Origin: Polaromonas sp. AET17H-212
GTDB lineage: Bacteria; Pseudomonadota; Gammaproteobacteria; Burkholderiales; Burkholderiaceae_C
NCBI RefSeq assembly: GCF_002379085.1
Contig: NZ_NBZW01000023.1
Coordinates: 1 to 64,000, forward strand
Reading direction: 5' to 3'
DNA: 64,000 bases
Position 1 is the stretch's first letter, and each line of letters begins with the position of its first letter. The translations under genes were made by a program, and so were the position numbers. Shown in pieces: positions 42,316 to 50,372 of this stretch. The notes below the pieces were generated by a model. The model worked only from the letters and a program-made list of their open reading frames with translations. It searched no databases and was not told the DNA's origin.

Positions 42316-42483
42316 AGGTTTTGGATTCAGGTCCGGCATTCTCAAGAATGCAAGGCAACTGATAGAGATCCACCCCCCCGCTTATCTTCATCGGGACTTA
42401 TCGCGAACCGGGGCATGAGAATCTCTGGAGGTGTTTTAGGCGGTCGACTGACAGACCTTAAAACCATGCTTAGGTTTTCCGAG

Positions 42484-43404
42484 TTACTCAGGAATTTTTT
42501 CGATCGGTGTTTTCTGCAATTCAGCTAGTGACGGCTTTGCCCGCTCTATCCAGTTTGTTAACCGCTCTACCTCTGCTTTGCTTGGAAGACGAGATGGTCC
42601 ATAGTTGAGTAGTCTGAACTTCTCATCGGAGTTGGACGATTCAATGTCTTCCACACGCGTCTTAATTGTTTTGAAGTAGGCCGTCCTGTCGAGTAGGATC
42701 GTGCTCGGAGTGGGCACTTCTACCCCTTCCTTGAAGAGCCAGTTTTTGACTCCCGAACCAGTGGACGTGTTCAATCGATCTTTGAATGATCCGGTTGCTA
42801 GGGCTCCTGTCATCAGGGGGGCTGGTTGGCCTGCGGTGTTCGCCATGGCCTTTACCAGTTCCCGACTGGGCTTTAGATCTGGTACTGCAATTACTCTGAT
42901 GTCTGAATCTGTTCCGGTGGCGTAGAAGTTTTTGGCTGATGGCGCCTTTTGGAATAGCTGCCATTTCGGGCCAAACCAACTGACTGCATAAAACATCAGT
43001 CCGGCTTTATTTGAATCAACGCCGTTCGCCAGCATTGCGTGGTAAAACATTTTGTGCACTTCATCGGAAGGTTCTGTTTTGACCTTGCAGTAGTAATCAT
43101 GTACTACCGACGCATCACGATATCTGCCTTCAAAAGGGCCGCCGATTACGGTCCAGAACGCTTGAGGAATTGACGCACCGTCGACAATCGCATCTTTGGG
43201 TACGGGCCACACTTTGCAGTCCGGGCCTTTAAATGCAAAAGGCTCCAGCAGTCGCATTTCTCGTGTCTTGGTAAGCCACTCCGCTTTCACTGTGCCGGAG
43301 TACTCGCCGACTCTTATGGGACATTCGTTCGCGCGGGCAGTCAGAGAGAAAGCAAAGAGAGCCGCAGACAATGCAATTTGCGACAGGCCATTAGTGCTCT
43401 TCAT
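42484..43404 (-). CDS. Exported DUF1353-domain protein, lower GC
   Basis: A 306-residue protein with a signal peptide (residues 1-24, ending LTARANECP). Residues about 32-160 match the DUF1353 pattern: AFKGPDCKVWPVPKDAIVDGASIPQAFWTVIGGPFEGRYRDASVVHDYYCKV, with D-G-A-S-I-P-x-x-x-W and HDYYC, found in phage-associated and other proteins. The C-terminal half is novel. Its G+C is near half, visibly lower than its neighbours, suggesting transfer. The ATG at 43404 is chosen to start the signal peptide. Confidence 0.78.
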   Translation of the reverse strand: MKSTNGLSQIALSAALFAFSLTARANECPIRVGEYSGTVKAEWLTKTREMRLLEPFAFKGPDCKVWPVPKDAIVDGASIPQAFWTVIGGPFEGRYRDASVVHDYYCKVKTEPSDEVHKMFYHAMLANGVDSNKAGLMFYAVSWFGPKWQLFQKAPSAKNFYATGTDSDIRVIAVPDLKPSRELVKAMANTAGQPAPLMTGALATGSFKDRLNTSTGSGVKNWLFKEGVEVPTPSTILLDRTAYFKTIKTRVEDIESSNSDEKFRLLNYGPSRLPSKAEVERLTNWIERAKPSLAELQKTPIEKIPE

Positions 43405-43550
43405 AAAATGCTCCTGAATATGGGATGAGATATTTCCCAAAATCGCATTCTGGCGATTCCCGCGATATAGCGCATCCCCCAATTGATGGATGAATCGCAT
43501 GACCGCTATCCGCCATTTCGCGATCAGAACAGCCGTGGAATTTGCCTAAG

Positions 43551-43633
43551 CTACCTTCCATCGCCGTCGCACGATTGAACACGGTTCTATTGACGCTGTA
43601 ATCTACCAAGTCAGTGACATAGTACCCGTGCTG
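43551..43633 (-). pseudogene. Remnant of a diverged glnS 3' end
   Basis: Read on the minus strand it encodes HGYYVTDLVDYSVNRTVFNRATAMEGS, against HGYFVTDLLDHAPGKTVFNRVTGMKDS at the end of the real glnS. The two align without gaps over 83 bases (44211-44293), about 57 matching by hand count, the same orientation. The remnant is older or foreign, as its third positions are A/T-rich. It marks the left boundary of a short inserted segment. Confidence 0.7.
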
Positions 43634-43652
43634 CGGCGCAATAAAAAAGCAA

Positions 43653-43676
43653 AAAGCGGCCTATCAGGGCCGCTTT
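43653..43676 (-). terminator. Rho-independent terminator for the DUF2283 gene
   Basis: AAAGCGGCC pairs with GGCCGCTTT across a six-base loop. On the minus strand a TTGCTTTTTTATT tail follows. Confidence 0.85.
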
Positions 43677-43755
43677 GGTGAGTTTAGTTTGACGCAGTAG
43701 CCGAGGCCGGCCGCCACATTGACCTATGCATCGAGTGTGATCTGAAGCGGTGCCG

Positions 43756-43947
43756 TCACGCTGCCTTTCTGAACTCCAGAGGTAGCAGGCCTTCCTTCTT
43801 GGCGTCCAGCAGCACGATCTCGACGATGGAGCCGTCTTCCGCATAGCTGATGTTGGTGTTCCAGCCTTGGGAGACTTCGCGCACGATGGGCTTGTCCGAC
43901 ACGCGGATTTGCAGGATATCGTCGTTTTCAAAGTAGATGCTTTTCAT
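43756..43947 (-). CDS. DUF2283-family protein, probable antitoxin
   Basis: A 63-residue protein: MKSIYFENDDILQIRVSDKPIVREVSQGWNTNISYAEDGSIVEIVLLDAKKEGLLPL. This is the DUF2283 pattern (Y-x-x-x-D-D-x-L-x-I-x-x-x-x-x-x-x-V-x-E-x-x, then YAEDGxIVEIVLLDA), a small beta-rich domain often encoded beside a DUF4258 toxin-like protein. It overlaps the DUF4258 gene by four bases (ATGA). A strong terminator follows it. Antitoxin role is inferred from the pair. Confidence 0.82.
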   Translation of the reverse strand: MKSIYFENDDILQIRVSDKPIVREVSQGWNTNISYAEDGSIVEIVLLDAKKEGLLPLEFRKAA

Positions 43948-44198
43948 AGCCGGTACTCCCAGTGGTGCATAACGGTTTTGACCACAAGTGCATTGTCAAT
44001 GACAGCCGCCACACAAAGCAAGTTGTCTGTGCGCTCAGGCAGCTCCTTGTAAAGCCAGAAGTGAGCGCCGCCTGCGTCTTGCTGTGTGCCCGTGTCGATG
44101 ATTTCCAAAACCAGAGCTTCAGTCATATGGCGCTCTGCCATGCGCAGGCGGGCATGTTCTGTCAAAACCACCGGCAGGCCAAAACGCACGCTATGCAC
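43944..44198 (-). CDS. DUF4258-family protein, probable RelE-like toxin
   Basis: An 84-residue protein: VRFGLPVVLTEHARLRMAERHMTEALVLEIIDTGTQQDAGGAHFWLYKELPERTDNLLCVAAVIDNALVVKTVM. The H-A-x-x-R-M-x-x-R-x-I pattern followed by a beta sheet is DUF4258, a compact relative of the RelE toxin fold. The GTG at 44198 shares one base with the glnS stop, and the start lies just after that gene. It is thus the first gene after glnS and may be co-transcribed with it. Confidence 0.78.
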   Translation of the reverse strand: MHSVRFGLPVVLTEHARLRMAERHMTEALVLEIIDTGTQQDAGGAHFWLYKELPERTDNLLCVAAVIDNALVVKTVMHHWEYRL

Positions 44199-46294
44199 TA
44201 TTTGGCCCAGCTGTCTTTCATCCCCGTCACCCGGTTGAACACGGTCTTTCCGGGCGCGTGATCCAGCAGGTCCGTCACAAAGTACCCATGCCGCTCAAAC
44301 TGAAAACGCTGTCCGGCTTCAACACTCGCCAGTGAAGGCTCCACATAAGCCGTGACCACGCTCAGGCTGTCCGGGTTCAGGTTCTCCAGAAAGTCCTTGC
44401 CGTCGGCCTCGGGGTGGGCCTGGGTAAACAGCCGGTCGTACAGGCGCACTTCGGCCTGCACGGCGTCGTTCACGCCGACCCAGGTGATCACGCCCTTGAC
44501 CTTGACGCTGTCGGAGCCGGGGGTGCCGCTTTTGGTGTCGGGGATCAGTTTGGCCTGCACTTCGGTGATGTTGCCGGCGGCGTCTTTGGTCGCGCCCACA
44601 CATTCGATGACGTGGCCGTATTTCAGGCGCACCTTGCTGGCCGCAATCGCCTGGCCGCTGGCATTGGTGTGGGCCGGGAAAAGGCGGAAGAAACCCTTGG
44701 GTGGTGTTTCTTCGTAGTCGGTGCGTTCAATCCACACTTCCTTGCCGATTTTCAAGTGGCGCGTGCCCATGTCGGGGTGGTGCGGGTGCACGGGGGCGCT
44801 GCACTCGTCGAGCTTGCCTGCGCCCATGACTTCGTCCCAGTTGGTCAGCACCAGCTTCACCGGGTCGAGCACGGCCATGGCGCGCGGGGCGGTCGGGTCC
44901 AGCGTGTCGCGCAGGCAGCCTTCGAGCGTGCTGTAGTCAATCCAGCTGTCGCTTTTGGTCACGCCTATGCGTTCGGCAAACAATTGAATCGCCTCGGGGG
45001 TGTAGCCGCGCCGGCGCAGGCCGACGATGGTGGGCATGCGCGGGTCGTCCCAGCCGCTCACGCGTTTGTCGTTGACGAGTTGCGCGAGTTTGCGTTTGCT
45101 GGTCAACACATAGGTCAGGTTGAGCCGGGCAAACTCATACTGGTGCGGCAGCAGGAAGAGGTTGGGGCGCTCGCCGTCGAGCGCGTGTTCGAGCAGCGGC
45201 GTGAACTGCGCGAGTTCCGTCTTGAGCAGCGCAAAAAACGCGGGCAGGTCGTGCAGCACGGCGTCGGGGTTGTGCGCCCAGCGCACAAACATGGCGCGCA
45301 TCTGTGCCTCGGCCGCGCTGGCAAACAGCTTGTCGGCGTGGTTGTGGCAGTGCAGGGCAAATTCCTTGCCGGCTTCCAGGCCCTGGCCTTCGATTTTTTC
45401 GATCAGCTCGCGCGCCTGCGCAAACTGCGGCGCGCGCAGGATGGGCACGATGCGCTCCAGCGTCCAGTCGTAAAACGGGCGCTGGTCTTCAAACTCCAGC
45501 GTGCAGATGCTGTGGGTGATGTTCTCGAGCGCGTCCTCGATCGGGTGCGCAAACGCGTACATCGGGTAAATGCACCACTGGTCGCCGGTGGCGTGGTGCG
45601 TGGCGCGGCGAATGCGGTAAATCGCCGGGTCGCGCATGTTGATGTTGGGGCTGGCCATGTCGATCTTGGCGCGCAGCACGGCGGCGCCGTCGGCGAGCTT
45701 GCCGCCCTTCATGTCGCGAAAACGCGCCAGGTTGTCGGCCGGCGTGCGTTGGCGGAAAGGGCTGTCCACACCGGGCTTGACGAAGTCGCCGCGGTTGGCG
45801 CGCATTTCGTCGGCGCTTTGTTCGTCCACATAGGCGTGGCCGGTCTCGATCAGGTATTCCGCGGCGCGGTACATGAAGTCGAAGTAGTCGCTGGCCTGGA
45901 ACAGGTGGGCGGTAGCGACGCCGTTGACCGGCGCGTTCCAGTCAAAACCCAGCCATTTCACGGCATCAATGATGCTGTTGACGTATTCGGTGTCTTCTTT
46001 TTCGGGGTTGGTGTCGTCAAAACGCAGGTGGCACACGCCGCCATAGTCCCGTGCCAGGCCGAAGTTCAGGCAGATGCTTTTGGCATGACCCACGTGCAGG
46101 TAGCCGTTGGGCTCGGGCGGGAAACGGGTGCGGATGCGCGCGGTGTCGGGCTGGCCGGCGGCGTGGTGGGTGGCGTCGCCAGGGCTGCCGCTCCATTTGC
46201 GGCCGGAATAGGTGCCGGCAGCCAGGTCATGCTCGATGATCTGGCGCAGGAAATTGCTGGGTTTGTGGGGTTCTTTGTCTGCAGGGGCGTTCAT
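44198..46294 (-). CDS. glnS: Glutaminyl-tRNA synthetase with an insertion
   Basis: Charges tRNA-Gln with glutamine in the cytoplasm. Class I motifs are complete: FPPEPNGYLHVGHAK (HIGH) near residue 58, DDTNPEKEDTEYV, WCIYPMYAFAHPIEDALENITHSICTLEFEDQRPFYDW, and LTSKRKLAQLV (KMSKS) near 408. The beta-barrel anticodon-binding part follows. The protein is 698 residues, about 140 longer than E. coli GlnRS: roughly 95 extra residues lie between FYDWTLERI and HQYEFARLNL, and about 20 near the N-terminus (SGSPGDATHHAAG). The insertion separates the two halves of the catalytic domain. Confidence 0.95.
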   Translation of the reverse strand: MNAPADKEPHKPSNFLRQIIEHDLAAGTYSGRKWSGSPGDATHHAAGQPDTARIRTRFPPEPNGYLHVGHAKSICLNFGLARDYGGVCHLRFDDTNPEKEDTEYVNSIIDAVKWLGFDWNAPVNGVATAHLFQASDYFDFMYRAAEYLIETGHAYVDEQSADEMRANRGDFVKPGVDSPFRQRTPADNLARFRDMKGGKLADGAAVLRAKIDMASPNINMRDPAIYRIRRATHHATGDQWCIYPMYAFAHPIEDALENITHSICTLEFEDQRPFYDWTLERIVPILRAPQFAQARELIEKIEGQGLEAGKEFALHCHNHADKLFASAAEAQMRAMFVRWAHNPDAVLHDLPAFFALLKTELAQFTPLLEHALDGERPNLFLLPHQYEFARLNLTYVLTSKRKLAQLVNDKRVSGWDDPRMPTIVGLRRRGYTPEAIQLFAERIGVTKSDSWIDYSTLEGCLRDTLDPTAPRAMAVLDPVKLVLTNWDEVMGAGKLDECSAPVHPHHPDMGTRHLKIGKEVWIERTDYEETPPKGFFRLFPAHTNASGQAIAASKVRLKYGHVIECVGATKDAAGNITEVQAKLIPDTKSGTPGSDSVKVKGVITWVGVNDAVQAEVRLYDRLFTQAHPEADGKDFLENLNPDSLSVVTAYVEPSLASVEAGQRFQFERHGYFVTDLLDHAPGKTVFNRVTGMKDSWAK

Positions 46295-46443
46295 GAGGCT
46301 GATTCTAGGGCGTTGCCACTGGCCAGCGTGGCATGAACGTTACTTTTGGCTACGCTCTTCACTGTGCGTGCGGTAGCCGGTTACCCAGTTGGCGCGTTTA
46401 ATACCTACATGGGCACTTTCTGCCCAGTAGCAAGGAGAAAGCA

Positions 46444-46902
46444 ATGCTTAAGACAACCGTTCAAGCCGCACCGTCCCGCACGCCGATGCTGATGGCCGGA
46501 GCTGCTGCCGCCCTGGCCATCGCGGCAATGGGGTTTGCGGGCGGTGCCCATGCCCGCAGCGATGTGCAGTTTTCCGTCGGTGTGGTGCTTCCGGGCGCGC
46601 AGATCGGTGTGACCAATGCCTACCCGGTGTATGCGCAACCGGTTTACGTGCAGCCCCAGCCGGTCTATGTGCAACCCCGCCCTGTGTATGTGCAGCCTGC
46701 ACCGGTGTATTACCAGCCGGCGCCGGTGTACTACCAGCCGCGTCCAGTCTACGTGCAGCCCGCCCCGGTGTATTACGGTCGCCCCCATGGCTGGCACAAG
46801 CGGCATGGCCATCACGACCGCGACGACGATGACCGCCGCGGTGGTTATCGCCAGGGCGGTTACTACGTGCAAAACCAGGGCTCAGGTTATTACGGCCGCT
46901 GA
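46444..46902 (+). CDS. Exported Tyr/Pro-repeat protein
   Basis: A 152-residue protein: signal peptide through AGGAHARS (residue 39), a short segment SDVQFSVGVVLPGAQIGV, then about seven tandem VYxQPxPVYxQP units (residues 60-116), then a His/Asp/Arg-rich tail GWHKRHGHHDRDDDDRR and a Gly/Tyr end. The repeat is typical of secreted envelope-linked proteins, and the His/Asp tail could bind metal. A strong terminator follows the gene. Function unknown. Confidence 0.78.
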   Translation: MLKTTVQAAPSRTPMLMAGAAAALAIAAMGFAGGAHARSDVQFSVGVVLPGAQIGVTNAYPVYAQPVYVQPQPVYVQPRPVYVQPAPVYYQPAPVYYQPRPVYVQPAPVYYGRPHGWHKRHGHHDRDDDDRRGGYRQGGYYVQNQGSGYYGR

Positions 46903-46922
46903 ACCCGCCGCTTGCCATCATC

Positions 46923-46958
46923 AAAAAAGCCCGCAGGCTCAGGTCTGCGGGCTTTTTT
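46923..46958. terminator. Bidirectional terminator between the Tyr/Pro-repeat and DUF3455 genes
   Basis: AAAAAAGCCCGCAG pairs with CTGCGGGCTTTTTT, loop of eight bases; A and T runs at both ends serve both converging genes. Confidence 0.9.
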
Positions 46959-46992
46959 GTGGGCGCCGTGGCCCCGTGCGGGAGACGGCGGT

Positions 46993-47580
46993 TCAGGAGC
47001 CTTTGGCGCGCCAGAAAATGTAGTCGGCCTCGTAAGGCACGGTTTTGCGCATGCCCAACTGCGCCGAGGTGCAAGGCAGGCTCGATATCCCGCCGCCCAC
47101 GGTGCGCAGGCGCTGCACATAAGCGATGTTGTGCAAGGCCCCGGGCACGCCCGAAGACTGGGCGATGTAACGCTGCAGCGACAGGTTGCTGCTGCCGTTG
47201 GGAACCTCGGAAAATTCGCGGGCCATGACACTGGAGCCATCGCGATGGACCCAACTCGCGCGAGCCCCGGGCTTGTGCATGATGGTGCCGCCATAGGTGT
47301 CGATCAGGTCCACGCTGGCGTTTCTCATCAGCCACTCGTATTCATACGGCGCGCGTTTGACGGCCTGGCATTCGTACAGCAGCCTGCCGTTGCTGGTGGC
47401 CTCCAGCACGGGCTGGTAACCGTCGGGCACACGAATGGCCGCGGGCAGGTCTTTCTGGTTGTTGTAGGGTTGGAGCGGGTGGTAGCTGCAGGCGCCCAGC
47501 AAGGCGGCGCTGCCGATGATCACAAGCAGGCCGCGCGACAGGCGACCAAAGGGGACATTGCTGCGGGAGGGTGTTTTCAC
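46993..47580 (-). CDS. DUF3455 lipoprotein, copy 1
   Basis: A 195-residue lipoprotein from a GTG start: signal RGLLVIIGSAALLGAC with lipobox LGAC, then VPDGYQPVLEATSNGRLLYECQAVKRAPYEYEWLMRNASVDLID, YGGTIMHKPGARASWVHRDGSSVMA, YVQRLRTVGGGISSLPC and VPYEADYIFWRAKGS. The Y-x-C...EW...DGS...V-x-R-x-x-T-x-G-G...YxADYxF order is the DUF3455 pattern. Function unknown. A 28-bp perfect palindrome lies 28-55 bases upstream of the start. Confidence 0.83.
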   Translation of the reverse strand: MKTPSRSNVPFGRLSRGLLVIIGSAALLGACSYHPLQPYNNQKDLPAAIRVPDGYQPVLEATSNGRLLYECQAVKRAPYEYEWLMRNASVDLIDTYGGTIMHKPGARASWVHRDGSSVMAREFSEVPNGSSNLSLQRYIAQSSGVPGALHNIAYVQRLRTVGGGISSLPCTSAQLGMRKTVPYEADYIFWRAKGS

Positions 47581-47607
47581 GAAGATTCCGGAGGGTGAGC
47601 TTCCTCT

Positions 47608-47635
47608 AGTACACCCCATGATCATGGGGTGTACT
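47608..47635. promoter_or_regulatory. 28-bp perfect palindrome upstream of DUF3455 copy 1
   Basis: AGTACACCCCATGA (47608-47621) is followed by its exact reverse complement. The centre TGATCA and outer GTACA/TGTAC are typical of a dimeric regulator site. It lies just upstream of the GTG start and can be read as an operator. Confidence 0.6.
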
Positions 47636-47698
47636 GTGCGGGAAAACCCCCGCTCGCCGGCGCGGTTGGTCCCGTTCGCGACCGGCTCCAGGTGCTTT

Positions 47699-48184
47699 TT
47701 AGCCGAGGGTGGTGCAGGAAATGTCATACGCGGCCAGTGTTTTGGGCTTGGCGCCTTGGCTGGTCAAGGCGCTGTTGTTGCAGTTTTTCAGGGTCTTGCT
47801 GAAGCCGCCTGGTCTTGCCTGCAGGCTGTAGCTGTCACGGCTGAAGCCCGGCGCATCGAGCGTGGGGCGCATGGCCAGGACAGCGCTACTGCTGTTTTCC
47901 TGAGCCAGGGTGGTTGGCGGAGCCGGCGTCAACTCCCATTCCTGGGTTCCGTCGGCGCGGGCCACGCGTTGGTACAGCAGGTGGTCGTCGCCCGCCAGTG
48001 AAAGGGCTTGCGCAGCGGCTGGCAGGGGCGCGAGCACCACCGGCTGGTCATAGGCGCCATACGCGCGGGGGGTGGAGGCGGGGCCTGAAAAGGCAGCGAT
48101 CATGGCCGCCGTGCCGGTGACCACCAGCAAGGCCAGGCCGATGGCCAGGCGGATCGCGCGAAACATATGGTGCGTGTTTCTCAT
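47699..48184 (-). CDS. Exported or membrane-anchored protein of unknown function
   Basis: A 161-residue protein: an N-terminal hydrophobic segment (AIRLAIGLALLVVTGTAAMIAAFSGPAS), then a soluble part with LPAAAQALSLAGDDHLLYQRVARADGTQEWELTPAPPTTL and two C-terminal cysteines (LKNCNNSAL, AAYDISCTTL). The L-x-x-x-x-G-D-D-H-L-L-Y-Q-R-V-x-R-x-D-G-T-x-x-W-E-L stretch faintly recalls the DUF3455 YxCxxxxxxxWxx block, so it may be a distant relative. It lies between two DUF3455 genes. The ATG has AAGGAG nine bases upstream. Confidence 0.68.
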   Translation of the reverse strand: MRNTHHMFRAIRLAIGLALLVVTGTAAMIAAFSGPASTPRAYGAYDQPVVLAPLPAAAQALSLAGDDHLLYQRVARADGTQEWELTPAPPTTLAQENSSSAVLAMRPTLDAPGFSRDSYSLQARPGGFSKTLKNCNNSALTSQGAKPKTLAAYDISCTTLG

Positions 48185-48576
48185 CTCAGGTTACTCCTTG
48201 CACTCATCAGACCGCAGCTCCGGGCCGGGCCCTGTAGGCGGTTGCCTCTTGCGTGAGACAGCGCACAGCGCGGCGTGGAACAACGGTTTCCCATGGGTTG
48301 AGGCTTTCCAGGCTGGCTGGTGCGGCGGCATCTCATGGAAGGTCTGGTTCATTATTGGGGCGGGTTGTTGACCAGTTTCACTTGCAACAGGTGTAAGCGT
48401 ATGTAGGACGCCGCGCCCGGGATTTGCGGGTAAAAAACGCGATCGGCGCATGCACCAAAAAAAGAACCTGCGGGCCACCGCTCGCGCGATGGCCCGCAGG
48501 CTGTCAAGGCCGGCCCCGCCAGACGCGGAAGCCGGCCGCTCACCATTGAGGCGGCCGAAGAATTGCAGCGCGGGGC
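48185..48576. other. Intergenic region of about 390 bases with a terminator only
   Basis: No frame looks coding. It contains the terminator of DUF3455 copy 2 near 48467 and presumably the promoter of the gene at 47699. Confidence 0.5.
48467..48500 (-). terminator. Terminator after DUF3455 copy 2
   Basis: CCTGCGGGCCA pairs with TGGCCCGCAGG across 12 bases; on the minus strand TTCTTTTTTT follows. Confidence 0.85.
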
Positions 48577-49122
48577 TTACATGGCCTTGTAGAAGATGTA
48601 GTCGGCCTGGTACTTGACGATCTGCTTGGCCCCCAGGTTGCCGGCGGCGCACGGTGTGGCCGGTGCAACGCCGCCCAGAGTGGCCACGCGCTGGATGTAG
48701 GTGACGCCCTGCATGGCGCCGCTGCCCATGGCGGGGTTGCCCTTGACGAGCTGCAGCGGGATGTTGCCGGCCATGTTGGGCGCGACGGCGAGTTGGGTGG
48801 CGGTCAGTTTGGAGCCGTCCATGGCTTCCCAGGTGGCGGGCGGGCCGTAGTACTTGCCGACCTGTTTGCCGCTGCGGTCCATCAGTTTGGCGTCGGGGCC
48901 GACAAACACCCACTCGAACTGGCCGGCCATGTCTTTTTTGGCGCTGCACTGGTAGGTGATGTCGCCCATGCCCACGGTTTCGAGGGCCACCCGGTTGCCG
49001 GCGGGCACCTGGACAGCGGCGGGCAGGCCGGCCTGCGAGTAGCTCGGCATCATCGGGGCCATGCTGCCGCAGGCGGCAACAAGGGAGACGGCGGCGGTGG
49101 CGATGGCGGTACGGATCATCAT
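48577..49122 (-). CDS. DUF3455 lipoprotein, copy 2
   Basis: A 181-residue DUF3455 lipoprotein: MMIRTAIATAAVSLVAACGS gives a lipobox (VAAC), then VPAGNRVALETVGMGDITYQCSAKKDMAGQFEWVFVGPDAKLMDRSGKQVGKYYGPPATWEAMDGSKL, YIQRVATLGGVAPATPCAAGNLGAKQIVKYQADYIFY. Domain order matches copy 1, but sequence identity is low. The ATG at 49122 has AGGAG eight bases upstream. A strong terminator follows, so it is transcribed alone. No function is known. Confidence 0.86.
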   Translation of the reverse strand: MMIRTAIATAAVSLVAACGSMAPMMPSYSQAGLPAAVQVPAGNRVALETVGMGDITYQCSAKKDMAGQFEWVFVGPDAKLMDRSGKQVGKYYGPPATWEAMDGSKLTATQLAVAPNMAGNIPLQLVKGNPAMGSGAMQGVTYIQRVATLGGVAPATPCAAGNLGAKQIVKYQADYIFYKAM

Positions 49123-49392
49123 GAGGGGCACTCCTGGTAGTGAGCTGGCGGGCGCCAGTTGTTGGTGGTGGATGTCGCGGGTTCAACGCGTCGGATGGCC
49201 GCAAGGAAGCCGGCAGTTCGATGGCGTCTGCCGGGGGTACGTGGCCGGCGCGCCGGTGGATTCAGCGCGGGCAGGCCGGGCGTGAAAAAAACTCACGCCG
49301 TGCGGTGCAGGGAGGGGCGGGGACGGGGCTTGCTGGCGGGCGCGTTGCCCACGAATCCGCACCGGCCGGTCCGGCGGTGCGGTGTTCGGGGC

Positions 49393-50034
49393 TTATTGCC
49401 CGAAGCGCGGGCCGATTTTCAGGAACTCGAATTCCAGCGCGCTGCTGGTGCGACCCAGTGCGGCGTTGCGGTAGGGAAAACGGCCATAGCGGGCAACGAT
49501 GTCGCGGTGTTTGACGGCAAAGTCCAGCGAGCCCTGGGCGCTGGCGCGGTGCGCCTCGGGCACGGCCGCGGCCAGCGCGCTGAAGCGGCGCACGCCTTCT
49601 TCCTGCAGGGCCAGGTTTTCGGCATGGGTGAGCGGCATGTACAAAAAGACACGGCCGACCCAGGGCAGGGCCTCGTCGATGCCCTGGGCGAGTGCATCGC
49701 TGACCAGCCGCTGGGCCTGCTCGTCGCCGGCAAAGGCCCGGCCCTTGCCGCGAAAGATATGGCGGGGAAACTGGTCGAGCAGGATCACCAGCGCCAGCCG
49801 GCTCAGCGGCTGCGCCTCCCAGTCGGCCAGTCGGCCGGCCAGCGCCTGTTCGACCAGCTCGCCGAAGGTCTGGCGGATTTCCTCGTCGAGTTCAGGCCCA
49901 CCGTTGAACCAGCGTTTGCCCATGTCCTGGCTGGGCCAGCCCAGCGTGAGGCCATCGCCGAACCAGAAATCGAGGACGAGGTCGGGCGAGGCGGAGGTCG
50001 GGGAAGGCGTGGAAGACGTGAAGGAAGAGGGCAT
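49393..50034 (-). CDS. DUF924-family protein
   Basis: A 213-residue protein with the conserved DUF924 features: DLVLDFWFGDG near residue 18, KRWFNGGPELDEEIRQTFGELVEQALAGRLADWEAQPLSRLALVILLDQFPRHIFRGKGRAFAGDEQAQRLVSDAL, FLYMPLTHAENLALQEEGVRRF, and HRDIVARYGRFPYRNAALGR. It is a soluble all-helical family of TPR-like fold, without known activity. The frame is in the normal length range. It diverges from uppP over 338 bases. Confidence 0.88.
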   Translation of the reverse strand: MPSSFTSSTPSPTSASPDLVLDFWFGDGLTLGWPSQDMGKRWFNGGPELDEEIRQTFGELVEQALAGRLADWEAQPLSRLALVILLDQFPRHIFRGKGRAFAGDEQAQRLVSDALAQGIDEALPWVGRVFLYMPLTHAENLALQEEGVRRFSALAAAVPEAHRASAQGSLDFAVKHRDIVARYGRFPYRNAALGRTSSALEFEFLKIGPRFGQ

Positions 50035-50372
50035 GGGCGGCAGGTACGGTCAGACAGAAACAGGGCCGTTTACATGGCCCTGAATTGCTGACTGTACATG
50101 CGACTGATCGCTAGTTTTTCTATCCTGCCGCGCAGGCTCAAGGGCGGTGGTGGGTGACATGTCCATGGTGTTCTCCGATCAACAAGGTCAAAACAAGGTG
50201 AAACGGACTTTGCCGGGACGGCCGCGCCGGCGCGAGGGCTTTGCGACGAAATGCAGCAGACGCGGTGCGAGTTGCAGCCAGCAAACGCGAAACGCGCCGG
50301 CCCGGCGCCTGCCGCGCCCCGGGCGGGCAGTGGGCCGGCAGCGATAATCAGCCCATATTTTCTGGAGCGCGC
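50035..50372. other. Divergent promoter region of 338 bases
   Basis: Between DUF924 and uppP. No gene. A small hairpin CAGGGCC ... GGCCCTG (50061-50082) lies just upstream of the DUF924 start; a role is uncertain. Confidence 0.4.

Noticed and set aside
44414..46336. A 640-codon open frame antisense to glnS
   Set aside because: It mirrors glnS codon by codon in a GC-rich gene and has no recognised domain, so it is a shadow of the opposite strand.
46630..46790. Possible CRISPR-like array
   Set aside because: The tandem repeats are in-frame and encode VYxQPxPVY units in an exported protein, with no spacers.
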